From the NCBI GenBank assembly GCA_036703255.1, contig DATNPL010000071.1:1-64000 (forward strand): 64,000 nucleotides of DNA, read 5' to 3'. The position numbers and the translations under genes were made by a program. This document shows, piece by piece, positions 16,075-25,189 of this stretch; the stretch's first letter is position 1, and the number at the start of each line of letters is the position of its first letter. The notes beneath the pieces are model-generated. The model worked only from the letters and a program-made list of their open reading frames with translations, had not been told where the DNA came from and did no database searches. Source of the stretch: Drouetiella sp036703255. GTDB lineage: Bacteria > Cyanobacteriota > Cyanobacteriia > Elainellales > Elainellaceae.

Positions 16075-19000
16075 TTAAAAATCTGTCCCCACTTCAAACT
16101 CGCCCACAGAATCCTGTAGTTCTTGGGCAACTTCTACCGTCTGCCGCAGCGCCAGCGAAACCTGGCGGGAAGACTGAGAGGTTTGCTCAGAGATTTGGGC
16201 AATCTGTTTCATTAGCTCGGTGACCACCCCCGAAGTTTCCACCTGGGAGACGGTAGCTTCAGAAATGGACTGCACCAGCACATCAATTTGGCGAGATACA
16301 TCCACAATTTGGTTGAGGCTGAGCTTGGCATCTTCGACCAGATGCGTACCCTCGACCACCTGAGCCGTGCTTTGCTCCATAGCCTCGACCACCTGACTGG
16401 TTTCGCGCTGAATTGTGTCTACCAGTTTTTCAATCTCTTGGGTTGCCGCTGCCGATCGCGCTGCCAGTTCGCCCACTTCTTCCGCAACCACCGCAAAGCC
16501 TTGACCTTCCTCGCCTGCACGAGCCGCCTCAATGCCTGCGTTAATGGCTAGCAGATTGGTTTGCATGGCAATCTGGTTAATCAGAGACACGACGCGAGAA
16601 ATTTGCTGCGATGACTCACCCAATCGCTTCACTTTCTTGGCCGTTTCGCCCACCGTTTCTCGCAGCCCAAGAATATTTCGCACTGTCAGATCCATCGCGG
16701 CACCGCCCTTTTCGGCAGTGTTTGAGGCCGTGCGTGCCACCAGAGCCGCTTGACGAGCGCTGACTGCTACCGCCTCCATCGATTGCGTCATTTGCTCGAC
16801 GGAATCTAGCGTGCGATTGGTTTCTTCCACCTGCTTCAGGGCTTCGTCCGCCAAGCGCTGAATTGCGCCTTCGTTGGCCCCCAGCGACAGGTTTACCTTG
16901 ACGGCCGCCTCTTTTACCTTGGTGACAATCAGCCGCAAGCTTTCTACGATCGAGTTGAAGAAGTCGGCAACTGTCCCAATTTCGCCAGCCGTCACATCTG
17001 CCCGGACAGTTAGATCCCCACGGGTTGCCCCTTCCACATCGCTGAGCAGGTTAATCAACTGCATTTGCAGCGATTCTCTCTGGCTGCGCTGTTCTTCTAG
17101 CAATGCCTCTGCTTCTAGGCGTGCCTGTTCGCGCTGGGCAAACAGGTTGGCTTGCTCTAAGGCAAATCCCAGCTGCACCGCCACCTGTCGCATCAGAGCA
17201 ACTTCCGTTTCTTGCCATCTGCGTGGCCCAGAGCATTGATGGGCAATCAACAGCCCCACTAGCTCATTTTTCACCAGAATAGGCGTAACAAGATTTGCCT
17301 TGACCTTGAAGGGTTCAAGCTGGCCGATGTGGCAGGGCGTTAAGCCTGCTTCGTAGATATTTTCGGTCGCTTTGACTCGACCCAACCGATATTGCTCGAC
17401 ATATTTTTCCGCAAAGCAAGGATCGCCAATCTTGGCTCCTAACGCCTCTGGATAGAGCCGATCGACCGATTCTGCGACAAATGTGCCTTCCCACTTGGCA
17501 TTGAACCAGTAGACAGCCACGCGATCGGCACTGAGAGCATCGCGCAGATCTTGAGTCACAGTGTTGAAGATCTTTTGCTGATCGAGAAACTGCCGCATCC
17601 GCGAAACGATATAGTTGGACTGCTGCTCTTGGCGGGCCGTCACCTGCTGCTGCTGAAGCAGAGTAGCCTGGGTGAGGGCATAGCCGACTTGGGTAGACAG
17701 CTGCTGCATCAAGTCAATTTCATCAGGCTCCCAGGCGCGAGGGCCAGAGCATTGGTGAATGCAAAGCAAACCGACCAGATCATCGCCTGTAATGATGGGG
17801 GCAACCATGTTGGCTTGCACCTCTAGCCGCTCCAAAATTTCGCAGTGGCAGCGGCTCAAGTTCGATTCTGCCAGGTTCTCAACCGTAGAAATTCTACCGC
17901 TCTTGAACCGTTCGATCGAACCGGGTACGAGGGGGTCATAAATCGTTTGACCCAGTGCCTTAATCCATCCTTCACCCACCGATTCAGCTACAATTGAGCC
18001 ACCCTTATAGTCGGGCGTGAATTTGTAAATCAAGACGCGATCGCCTTTGAAAATCAGCCGTACCCCTTCTACAGAGGTGTTGAGAATTTCGGCCACATCA
18101 ATACTCTGGCGAATCCGCAGCGTCACGTCTGTGAGCAGTTGCGCTCGCTTGGTGGCGATTTCTTGGCGACGATACTGATCCTTAAGCACGGCCTCAGAAG
18201 TGACCACATCATCGGCCATTGCGTTAAAGGACATTGCTAAGTCCCCTACTTCATCATTCGCAAAAACCTCAGCTCTTGTGTCTCGATCGCCTTGGGCAAA
18301 TCTGCGGGTTACTTTTCCGAGCACTTCGATGGGGGTGGCGATCGAACGTCCCAGCAGCATAGCTAACCCAACATCGGCAGCAATGGCGAGAGCAGCCACC
18401 GCAAGTTGCAGCAGCAAGCTTTGCTGTAAGGTCGCCTGAAGCGCTGCTTCAGATGATCCACGCACCAGGACGGCAACGGGCTGACCCTTAAAGTTATTTA
18501 GGGTTTGAGCCGCCATTGTATAGGTTTGGCCACCCAGAGTCACGCGATCGGTGACGGCCTGACCTTTCGCTTCTGCGGCACGTTGCAGCAGATCGGAATC
18601 TGGGGGCAGCGCCATGCCTGCTTTGGCTTGCTTCAGGTCGGTTGAATTCGCTAAATCTAAGGAAGTCGATAGCGCAAACTCTCCGTTGGGCTGGCGTTGA
18701 TAGACGGCGCTATAGCCATTGTCAAACGCCTCTAGCGTGCCTTCGACGATCGGCGTTTTGGCATTGACAATATCGCCCGATACCAGCGTGCCAATTACCG
18801 TGTCGCTCTCCGAGTCTCTTACCGGGGTCACAGTATAGCGGATCAGCGCATCCTTTTCGCTAAAGCCATCGGGCAAGGGAGGCGCTTCTCTTTTTAGCTC
18901 TGACCAATTGACAATAGAGTTGGCCTTAATTTGTCGGGGGTTGGCAATAACCGTTCCCACTAACCCATCTGGATCAAACTTATCGCCAATGCGTTCAGCG

Positions 19001-19536
19001 TTGGCGCTAGAGATAATTCGCAGATCAGGGCCAACTAGCGTGGCGTATTCAATGTTGCGAGCGGTGACCTCATTTTGCAAGATCTCTTTGACGCGTGCCC
19101 GCAGTTCTGGTGCAACCGATCGCCCAGCCGCATAATCTCTTGCCGCCTGCACGATCGCCACGTTATCAGACTGACCGCGAAAACCAAAGCCCATCTGATT
19201 GACCTTAATGTCATAGGTGACTTTGGTCACAGCCACTTCAGACTTGGCCTGGTTGACGAGTTGCTCGTGCCCTGCTCGGATAATGAGCCAAGAACCAACC
19301 CCAACGAGTCCAATAGCCGACAGAGCTTCTGAGGCAAAAAGCGCCAAAAGCTGCTTGCGACGCACGGGCATCGCGTGAAACCAATGCAAACGAGTAGAGG
19401 TAGACTTCGCATCTGGCCGCTGTACGGCAGCTGGCGAACGGCTAGCCAGATCAGAAGACAAGTCTGAAGAATGGGAAGAAGAGTCCTCAGAAGGGCGATC
19501 GGATTTGGTAGAAATTGGGCGGGGTTGAATCGTCAT
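16075..19536 (-). CDS. Methyl-accepting photoreceptor-type chemoreceptor with two GAF domains (PixJ-like)
   Basis: A 1153-residue membrane receptor. Transmembrane helices lie at about 61-86 and 374-396, with a periplasmic dCache-like region between. A HAMP domain (about 397-450), GAF1 (about 475-630), GAF2 (about 660-800), a HAMP-like region (about 835-885) and an MA signalling domain (about 890-1150, hairpin IAMQTNLLAINAGIEAARAG) follow. GAF2 has both signature cysteines of DXCF cyanobacteriochromes: Cys707 in DPCF and Cys735 in LTPCH. GAF1 has the CH cysteine (Cys563, LSRCHCE), but DPLV replaces DPCF. This matches PixJ-type phototaxis receptors that bind bilins, usually blue/green for DXCF members. 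Chromophore binding is inferred. Confidence 0.92.
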   Translation of the reverse strand: MTIQPRPISTKSDRPSEDSSSHSSDLSSDLASRSPAAVQRPDAKSTSTRLHWFHAMPVRRKQLLALFASEALSAIGLVGVGSWLIIRAGHEQLVNQAKSEVAVTKVTYDIKVNQMGFGFRGQSDNVAIVQAARDYAAGRSVAPELRARVKEILQNEVTARNIEYATLVGPDLRIISSANAERIGDKFDPDGLVGTVIANPRQIKANSIVNWSELKREAPPLPDGFSEKDALIRYTVTPVRDSESDTVIGTLVSGDIVNAKTPIVEGTLEAFDNGYSAVYQRQPNGEFALSTSLDLANSTDLKQAKAGMALPPDSDLLQRAAEAKGQAVTDRVTLGGQTYTMAAQTLNNFKGQPVAVLVRGSSEAALQATLQQSLLLQLAVAALAIAADVGLAMLLGRSIATPIEVLGKVTRRFAQGDRDTRAEVFANDEVGDLAMSFNAMADDVVTSEAVLKDQYRRQEIATKRAQLLTDVTLRIRQSIDVAEILNTSVEGVRLIFKGDRVLIYKFTPDYKGGSIVAESVGEGWIKALGQTIYDPLVPGSIERFKSGRISTVENLAESNLSRCHCEILERLEVQANMVAPIITGDDLVGLLCIHQCSGPRAWEPDEIDLMQQLSTQVGYALTQATLLQQQQVTARQEQQSNYIVSRMRQFLDQQKIFNTVTQDLRDALSADRVAVYWFNAKWEGTFVAESVDRLYPEALGAKIGDPCFAEKYVEQYRLGRVKATENIYEAGLTPCHIGQLEPFKVKANLVTPILVKNELVGLLIAHQCSGPRRWQETEVALMRQVAVQLGFALEQANLFAQREQARLEAEALLEEQRSQRESLQMQLINLLSDVEGATRGDLTVRADVTAGEIGTVADFFNSIVESLRLIVTKVKEAAVKVNLSLGANEGAIQRLADEALKQVEETNRTLDSVEQMTQSMEAVAVSARQAALVARTASNTAEKGGAAMDLTVRNILGLRETVGETAKKVKRLGESSQQISRVVSLINQIAMQTNLLAINAGIEAARAGEEGQGFAVVAEEVGELAARSAAATQEIEKLVDTIQRETSQVVEAMEQSTAQVVEGTHLVEDAKLSLNQIVDVSRQIDVLVQSISEATVSQVETSGVVTELMKQIAQISEQTSQSSRQVSLALRQTVEVAQELQDSVGEFEVGTDF

Positions 19537-19614
19537 AGCGAAAGGGCCTCAGGGCGCATATGATTCGGATGAATGGAGAGAAAATTTAGCTAAATAATCA
19601 AATTAGGCAGCAGG

Positions 19615-20139
19615 CTAGCTGGGGTTGCGAAGGATGGGAGAGTGGGCGATCGCCTCGCCGTCCAGCACTAAAAGAATTTCTTGTTTTTCTGATTGCTGCT
19701 GAAGAACGCAGCCGCGCAGATAGGGCACTAACGAAGCTGTCACTTGCCCCACAGGAGATTGAATCGCATTGGCTTCCAGTCGGGTCATGCCTTCAACTTG
19801 GTGAACCGCTAATCCCAAGGGGATGCTTCCCACCTGGATTAAAATCAGCATATATTGCTGCGTACTGCTGGCATCTAACACCGACAAACCCAGAAGCTGC
19901 GCCAAATCTATGACCCAAATCACGCGGCTGCGGCGATTCATCAAACCCATCATGGGGGCAGGCATGTTGGGCATGGGCGTCAGGCGGCGAGAAGGGAGAA
20001 TCAAGGCTTCCTGCACATAGCGCATCGAAAAAACGGCTGGAATTTGCCGATTTACATGGAACTTCAAATACGCTTCTCCTGGGATTTTCTGCGATTGTAG
20101 ATTTTCCGGCAGAGAGAGTGCAGATGGATTCATAGACAT
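19615..20139 (-). CDS. CheW chemotaxis coupling protein (PixI/HmpC-like)
   Basis: A 174-residue CheW-domain protein. The domain runs from EAYLKFHVNRQIPAVFSMRYVQEAL through NRRSRVIWVIDLAQLLGL to the last strands (EILLVLDGEA). It would tether the GAF-MCP to the CheA hybrid. It lies 10 nt after the CheY-type gene and 78 nt before the receptor gene, in the order PatA, CheY, CheW, MCP, CheA used by Synechocystis pixGHIJL and Nostoc hmpABCDE. The alternative ATG two codons downstream would change little. Confidence 0.92.
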   Translation of the reverse strand: MSMNPSALSLPENLQSQKIPGEAYLKFHVNRQIPAVFSMRYVQEALILPSRRLTPMPNMPAPMMGLMNRRSRVIWVIDLAQLLGLSVLDASSTQQYMLILIQVGSIPLGLAVHQVEGMTRLEANAIQSPVGQVTASLVPYLRGCVLQQQSEKQEILLVLDGEAIAHSPILRNPS

Positions 20140-20149
20140 GGCTTTAGCG

Positions 20150-20527
20150 TTAGCCCCCCACTGATTTCACAACACGAACAAGCTGTTCACGGGTAAAGGG
20201 TTTTGTAATATATGCATCTGCACCCTGCCTCATTCCCCAAAGGCGATCGATTTCTTGATTTTTTGAGGTGCAGATAATGATAGGTACTTTTCCAATAACA
20301 GGGTGTTTTTTCAAACTACGACACAGCTCAAATCCGCTCATACCCGGCATCACTACGTCAGTAATGATGACATCTGGCTGCTGCTCAACGGCTTTATTCA
20401 ACGCTTCTTTAGCACTAATTGCGTTAATCACAGAGTAGCCACTTTCTCTCAGGTAGTAGCTCATCAACTCCATTTCAGAAGGTGTGTCTTCTACAACCAA
20501 AATCGTGCCCATGAGCGTCGTACTCAT
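20150..20527 (-). CDS. Single-domain response regulator (CheY/PilH/PixH-like)
   Basis: A stand-alone receiver of 125 residues: acidic pocket in ILVVEDTPSEMEL, phospho-acceptor aspartate in VIITDVVMPGMSGFELC, the conserved Thr/Ser in IICTSK and the Lys in YITKPFTREQL. With no output domain it probably acts by protein contact, as PilH/PixH-type receivers do, in a phosphate-sink or motor-steering role. It lies 155 nt downstream of the PatA-like gene and immediately before cheW. Confidence 0.93.
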   Translation of the reverse strand: MSTTLMGTILVVEDTPSEMELMSYYLRESGYSVINAISAKEALNKAVEQQPDVIITDVVMPGMSGFELCRSLKKHPVIGKVPIIICTSKNQEIDRLWGMRQGADAYITKPFTREQLVRVVKSVGG

Positions 20528-20682
20528 CTTTGCCTTCCTCTAGATCAACTACTTATTTCGGCAGGAAAAATGGGTGTCCGGATGATCTTCTAATTCAGGA
20601 AGATTTGGTGCATCGGACATGAAAAATTGGGTATAGATTGGGTACAGATTGGTATTGCGCAGCCCAATCTAGAAATGCCAAC

Positions 20683-21855
20683 CTAAGTTAAATGCTTGAA
20701 CACAACCTTGATCAAATCAGGCTGCGTGAAGGGCTTTGTCAGGTAGCCTGATGCCCCAACCAGCTTGGCTTTGGCGCGATCGATAAATCCGGTGTTGCCC
20801 GTTACCATCACGATGGGTGTGTGCCTAAAATTAGGGTGTTTGCGGAGCAGTGAGCAGAGTTCATAGCCATCCAAATTAGGCATTGTTACGTCCAATAAGA
20901 TCAGGTCAGGTCTGCTCCGAATTACCTGCATCAAAGCTTTGACCGGATCGCCGATCGCAACGACAGAAAAGCTCTTGTCATCTAGAAATGACTTAATAGC
21001 CTGTAGAACCGTGGGGCTGTCATCAATGCAGGCGATCGTATAGGTCGTTTTGGCAGGTGCAGGCTGCTCTGCTCTGGAGGAGCCGTTGCCCGCTAGGTTG
21101 CTGACTGGGCTGCTCGTTGGGGGGTAGCTTGTCGCCTTGGGAGGGCTGGGTTCATAGCGAACGGGCGGGTAGTCAGAACGGGGCGGTTGAGGTTTCTGCT
21201 CAATTTTCTGCTCCGGTTTCTGCTGAATCTCTGGCTCAACGTTTGGCTCAGCAGCGGGACGAACCCCGTTTGGATTCATAATCCGAGGTTGCTCACCGAC
21301 TCCAGAAGATTGCCCAGAGAGATGTCTGCGCCGCAAATGGTTTTGGCAATATTCCACAAGCGGACGTGGATCAAGCTGGCACAGCCGAGGCAATTCGCTC
21401 AGCAGATCTTGCTCAATGACTTCATAGCTGCCCATCTGAGCCAACAGGAAGGACTCCAGCACCTCTTTAGCCAGATCCTCAACTAATTTTGCTGCTTGCG
21501 CCGAAGTCAGGTGCTGCTGCTCAACCAACCAGCAAATTGCCTCATAGTCTCGACCGTGGGGCAGACGGCTATTGGGTGAATTTTCAAATAATAGTCGTAG
21601 CTGGACACGAACCGCGCTGATCAAACTGGGCACTTGGGCACTGAGGCGACGTAGCTGGCGATCGAGTCTTCCAAACGAGTCCACCGTATTGGAAACATAG
21701 ATTAGCTTGCCATGCTCTAAATACAGTGACCAAGTGACTGTTCCACTGGATACTTGTAAACATCCGCTGGTTTGACGGCTGGTCAGTTGGGCCAAGAGGC
21801 TTAGCGGATGTAGTTTCTGGGAGGGTCTATATGCGCCCATAGAGATGGTATTCAT
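20683..21855 (-). CDS. PatA/PixG-type response regulator
   Basis: A 390-residue protein with an N-terminal DUF4388-type PatA domain (about 8-115, with LLAQLTSRQTSGCLQVSSG and WSLYLEHGKLIYVSN), a helical region, and a Pro/Gln-rich linker (about 205-270, PEQKIEQKPQPPRSD). A C-terminal receiver (about 272-390) carries DLILLDVTMPNLDGYELC and the Lys in YLTKPFTQPDL. It heads the chemosensory operon as PixG/TaxP1 and HmpA-like genes do. In relatives this class controls positive phototaxis or hormogonium motility, and PatA itself affects heterocyst pattern. The gene context argues for motility. Confidence 0.92.
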   Translation of the reverse strand: MNTISMGAYRPSQKLHPLSLLAQLTSRQTSGCLQVSSGTVTWSLYLEHGKLIYVSNTVDSFGRLDRQLRRLSAQVPSLISAVRVQLRLLFENSPNSRLPHGRDYEAICWLVEQQHLTSAQAAKLVEDLAKEVLESFLLAQMGSYEVIEQDLLSELPRLCQLDPRPLVEYCQNHLRRRHLSGQSSGVGEQPRIMNPNGVRPAAEPNVEPEIQQKPEQKIEQKPQPPRSDYPPVRYEPSPPKATSYPPTSSPVSNLAGNGSSRAEQPAPAKTTYTIACIDDSPTVLQAIKSFLDDKSFSVVAIGDPVKALMQVIRSRPDLILLDVTMPNLDGYELCSLLRKHPNFRHTPIVMVTGNTGFIDRAKAKLVGASGYLTKPFTQPDLIKVVFKHLT

Positions 21856-23548
21856 TGGATGCTCCGGCTCAGGGTATTGGGGTTAGGGGCAGTTGGCATT
21901 CAGTCTGGAGATGAGAATGATTAAGGCAAAATTAGAGCGCTGAGTCTGATCAACTGCTCAGGTTTTGACAGACGAACTCGCTAGAGAATAAAGTTCGACC
22001 CGATGAATCTCACACCAAATCATTGAAAGGATGCTTGAAAAGTTTCTCCGCACACAGCACAAGCCCAACAAATCTGGAATACTCTAGCAGTAGATCAGTA
22101 CCCTGAAAACTCTGAGCAAAATCCACGCCAGCATGTTAAGTCGGTATAAGCTTTGCGGGTAGTGCATCCCTTGCTGACCGTGCATCATTCTTGCACGAGG
22201 CTTAGCTAGTATGACTCTCAGAAATTTCATCAGAAGTCTCACACGTAGGATTCTGATGTCGTCTGATAGTGCGGTTCTTTATTTGCTAAGCCTACCAGTT
22301 TTTACGGACAGTCGTATTGTCGGTTGATAAAGATGTCCCTCAAAAGCATAAAGAAGATATGAGCATCAATGCATCTCTGTAATACAAGATTATGCCAGGT
22401 ATTTTACGGGAGATGCAAAGTATAAAAACAGCGATTTAAGCATTGATTCAAAGATTGATCTAAACATTGTCGAATCGTGATTTAAACATCGCTTAGGAAG
22501 CACTATATCGTCAAGCGATCGAGATTAGGGTCGTCCTAAATCAGATTCAAATATTCATGTCTATATCTGCATATATTCAAGCTTAAATTACTTAATCCGG
22601 AACTTTTTTCTAAAATTTTTTGATTTTTAATGAATATTAGAAAATTGAAACTTCTCCTTCATTCTCTAACATCCTGACACGGCAGTCGCCCTCTCATGAT
22701 ATGGGCTATAGAGCTGACTCCACAAAGCCTGTAGGCAAATTGAGCGTAGCGAAATAGACCTTTGTGCGATCGCGAAGCGCGACAGAAAATTGAACTGAGT
22801 ACAAACCCGGAAAGATTTGTGTTCCCTTTACACAAAATCGTGAAATTCATCACGCTTCCTTAAGAGTTTTGCGGCATAAGCAGATAGAATTTAGCCATAT
22901 CGCGCTTTCTTAAGCTTCTCATTTTAGAGACAATAGCAAAGCTATAAATGCACTACCTTTGTGACGAACGGCCTTCGCTGTCGGGTGCTCCAAAAATTGA
23001 ACAACAAGTTCTACATCTTTGAAAGATGACTGTCAGGGTTGATAACGAGATAAGTCAAAAACATTGAATTAAAGGGATGCTTTGTATCTAGCTTTACTAA
23101 AGTTGTATTCATTCAATCTGGAGCGACATAGCGATAATCTGATCGCCTATGACAGCGCTCCTGAATGAGGAGAGGTTGAGAAAGATTAGATCTGATATGG
23201 GTCTACAGAGCGCTGATTCTCTGTTCCTTAGCTTGGTTTAAACCAAGCAATACTACACCTTCTTATTTTCCCTAAAACCCCATCAGGCAGCTTAGTTTAT
23301 TTTGCGAAATCAGCATTCTATCCTGAGCACATCTACCCGAATTTGTAATATGGGCTGAGGGCAGGGGATAGCCATTATCCACTCGCTATCGACGCATCAA
23401 AGTTGACGATGAATATCAATATTTTTGAGGGACATTGCATTGATCCCGCTAGCGCCAACGTTCAGTTCTGGAGTAGATTCCTGCGATCGTTTGCAATGTA
23501 TTAGGCATATACCCCTTTGGAATTTTTTCAGAACATCTGGTAAGAAGA
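21856..23548. other. 1.7-kb gene-free intergenic region
   Basis: The longest non-coding stretch in the window, between the divergently read chemosensory operon and the exopolysaccharide locus. Reading frames inside it are short, AT-rich and lack ribosome-binding sites. I saw no tRNA or rRNA. It contains a 12-bp iterated repeat (22433-22490) and two copies of TTTTGAGGGACAT, one facing each flanking operon (22333-22345 minus, 23423-23435 plus). It is likely to hold promoters for both operons and could hide a small RNA. Confidence 0.7.
22433..22490. repeat. 12-bp iterated repeat (iteron-like)
   Basis: Three contiguous 12-mers, GATTTAAGCATT, GATTCAAAGATT and GATCTAAACATT (22433-22468), are followed by a 10-nt degenerate segment and a fourth unit GATTTAAACATC (22479-22490). 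The consensus is GATTYAAACATT. Regular same-orientation copies suggest cooperative binding of a regulator, or a decayed tandem repeat. Confidence 0.65.
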
Positions 23549-25111
23549 ATGCATCCACAAGCGCGTAAAGCTATCCATCGCATGAGTCGATCGGCTCATT
23601 CATCTCAGAGAATTTTTATTTTAGCTGGAGTCCTCTCTACTATTTTAGTGGTGGGAGCAGACTGTGTATTAAAAGTAAACTCTGCGCAAGCAGGAGTTAC
23701 AGAAAACGGCGATCGCCCATCTCTTGATCCATCTCTTGATCCGTCTACTGACTCGTCTAGCATGCAGTCACGCGATCGATCATTTGAGTCATCTCTGGAA
23801 GTTGGCAACGATGAGTCAGGATTTCTAGATATTGCAGATTTGCCTGATTCGCCTGATGTCAAAGCGCTAGAGCTAGCGTCTACCGTTCAGTTAGATCTGC
23901 CGATCGCTATGGCGTCACCCCCTGCACCCGATGCGATTTCGGCCTTTGAAACATCCTCTGTTCTGAATCTAGATCAAGATCCAGTACCAGAAGTTTCACC
24001 CGCGATCGATGCCAGCCCGTTGCCTGAATCTGCCCAAACCGAGCCGCCTAGCCAAGCACAACAGTCTGACTCAGACGAGGCCGAGCTGGCAGACATACGA
24101 GACGTTGCCCCCACTGAAGTCACCAAAACCAGCTTGGTGGGTGAGCCGTTGGTGCGGGTTCAAAGCGCCTATGTCTTACAAGATGGTCAATCGTCTGGGC
24201 GCATCAGAGCCACAGGTCTTTATGTGGTGACGCCCAACTTATTGTTTGGAGCAACGCTGGATCTGACGGCAGGGGAAGGATTTTCTGATTCTAATGATGT
24301 CAATCTGGATTTAAACGAACTGTATTTCACCTTGTCTCCTGACTCGTTAGCCAATTTGCGCATCACGGCAGGGATGATCGATCTGACCTCCTATTTCGAT
24401 CGCAACAGCTTCGCCAAAGATTCTGTCACCCACTTTTTCAACCCTGTTTTTCAGACCAATCCAGCTTTAGCAGCAACCGGAATCGGTTCTCGACCTGGGG
24501 CGCTGGTGAACTGGGACGTAACCGACATCCTCAACTTCAAAGCCGCTGCTTTTTCATCGAGCCGCAACTTAGGCGACTTTGCCTTCGATGGCTTTGCGGG
24601 AGAAGTTGGCCTGCGATTGGGCAATCTTGTGGTGCGCGGCACCTACAGCCGCGATCGCGATGCCGGACAGCAAGATGGTTTCCGGGAGATCTTTCAATTT
24701 TCCAGGGGCGACAACTCGTTTGGCTTGGAATCGGGGGATGAAGAAGAGGCGTTTGGCATCAATGCCGAGATGTTTATCCCTGAGCTAAATCTGGGCTTGT
24801 TTGGCCGCTATGGGCACTACCAAAACCTGGAACTCGATCGGGGGGGCAATACCTACAGCTTTGGGATTAACCTGCTGGATTTGTTTATGCTAGACGATCG
24901 CTTGGGTTTGGCCTATGGTCGGCTGCTCTCAAACGATACGCTGCGGCAGGATCGTGGCGACAGCATCCCCGATGTGTTGGAGCTATTTTATGACGTGCGG
25001 CTAGCGTCAAATCTTCGGGCGGGTGCAACGTTTCAACAGCGAGACGGCTTCTCAGATACGGTGCTGGGGCTTCGCATTCGTGCAGATTTTGACCTGAAGT
25101 TTCGACCTTAA
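23549..25111 (+). CDS. Outer-membrane beta-barrel protein of the exopolysaccharide locus
   Basis: A 520-residue secreted protein. A basic N-terminus with a hydrophobic segment ending near SAQA forms the signal peptide. Residues about 55-195 are a Ser/Asp/Pro-rich disordered stretch with SLDPSLDPST-like repeats. From about 200 to the end, alternating beta strands of porin type follow (VRVQSAYVLQDG, LYVVTPNLLFGATLDL, LRIRADFDLKF), ending in a phenylalanine-containing strand as barrels do. It is the first gene of the series leading to TPR, BcsB and BcsA genes. An outer-membrane export pore for the polymer is a reasonable inference. The barrel family cannot be named with certainty. Confidence 0.75.
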   Translation: MHPQARKAIHRMSRSAHSSQRIFILAGVLSTILVVGADCVLKVNSAQAGVTENGDRPSLDPSLDPSTDSSSMQSRDRSFESSLEVGNDESGFLDIADLPDSPDVKALELASTVQLDLPIAMASPPAPDAISAFETSSVLNLDQDPVPEVSPAIDASPLPESAQTEPPSQAQQSDSDEAELADIRDVAPTEVTKTSLVGEPLVRVQSAYVLQDGQSSGRIRATGLYVVTPNLLFGATLDLTAGEGFSDSNDVNLDLNELYFTLSPDSLANLRITAGMIDLTSYFDRNSFAKDSVTHFFNPVFQTNPALAATGIGSRPGALVNWDVTDILNFKAAAFSSSRNLGDFAFDGFAGEVGLRLGNLVVRGTYSRDRDAGQQDGFREIFQFSRGDNSFGLESGDEEEAFGINAEMFIPELNLGLFGRYGHYQNLELDRGGNTYSFGINLLDLFMLDDRLGLAYGRLLSNDTLRQDRGDSIPDVLELFYDVRLASNLRAGATFQQRDGFSDTVLGLRIRADFDLKFRP

Positions 25112-25189
25112 GTTTTGATTTTAATTTTGGTTTTGGCAGCGCCTTGAGTTAGCGGCATTGATTAATTAAAGCGGGGATTGGGGAGAGCA

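Noticed and set aside
22659..22853. 64-codon minus-strand frame in the gene-free region
   Set aside because: Low-complexity, no start signal and no recognisable fold; not enough to call a gene.
21856..23548. tRNA, CRISPR or phage attachment site in the large gap
   Set aside because: No cloverleaf-compatible T-arm, no regular spacer-repeat pattern and no integrase nearby.
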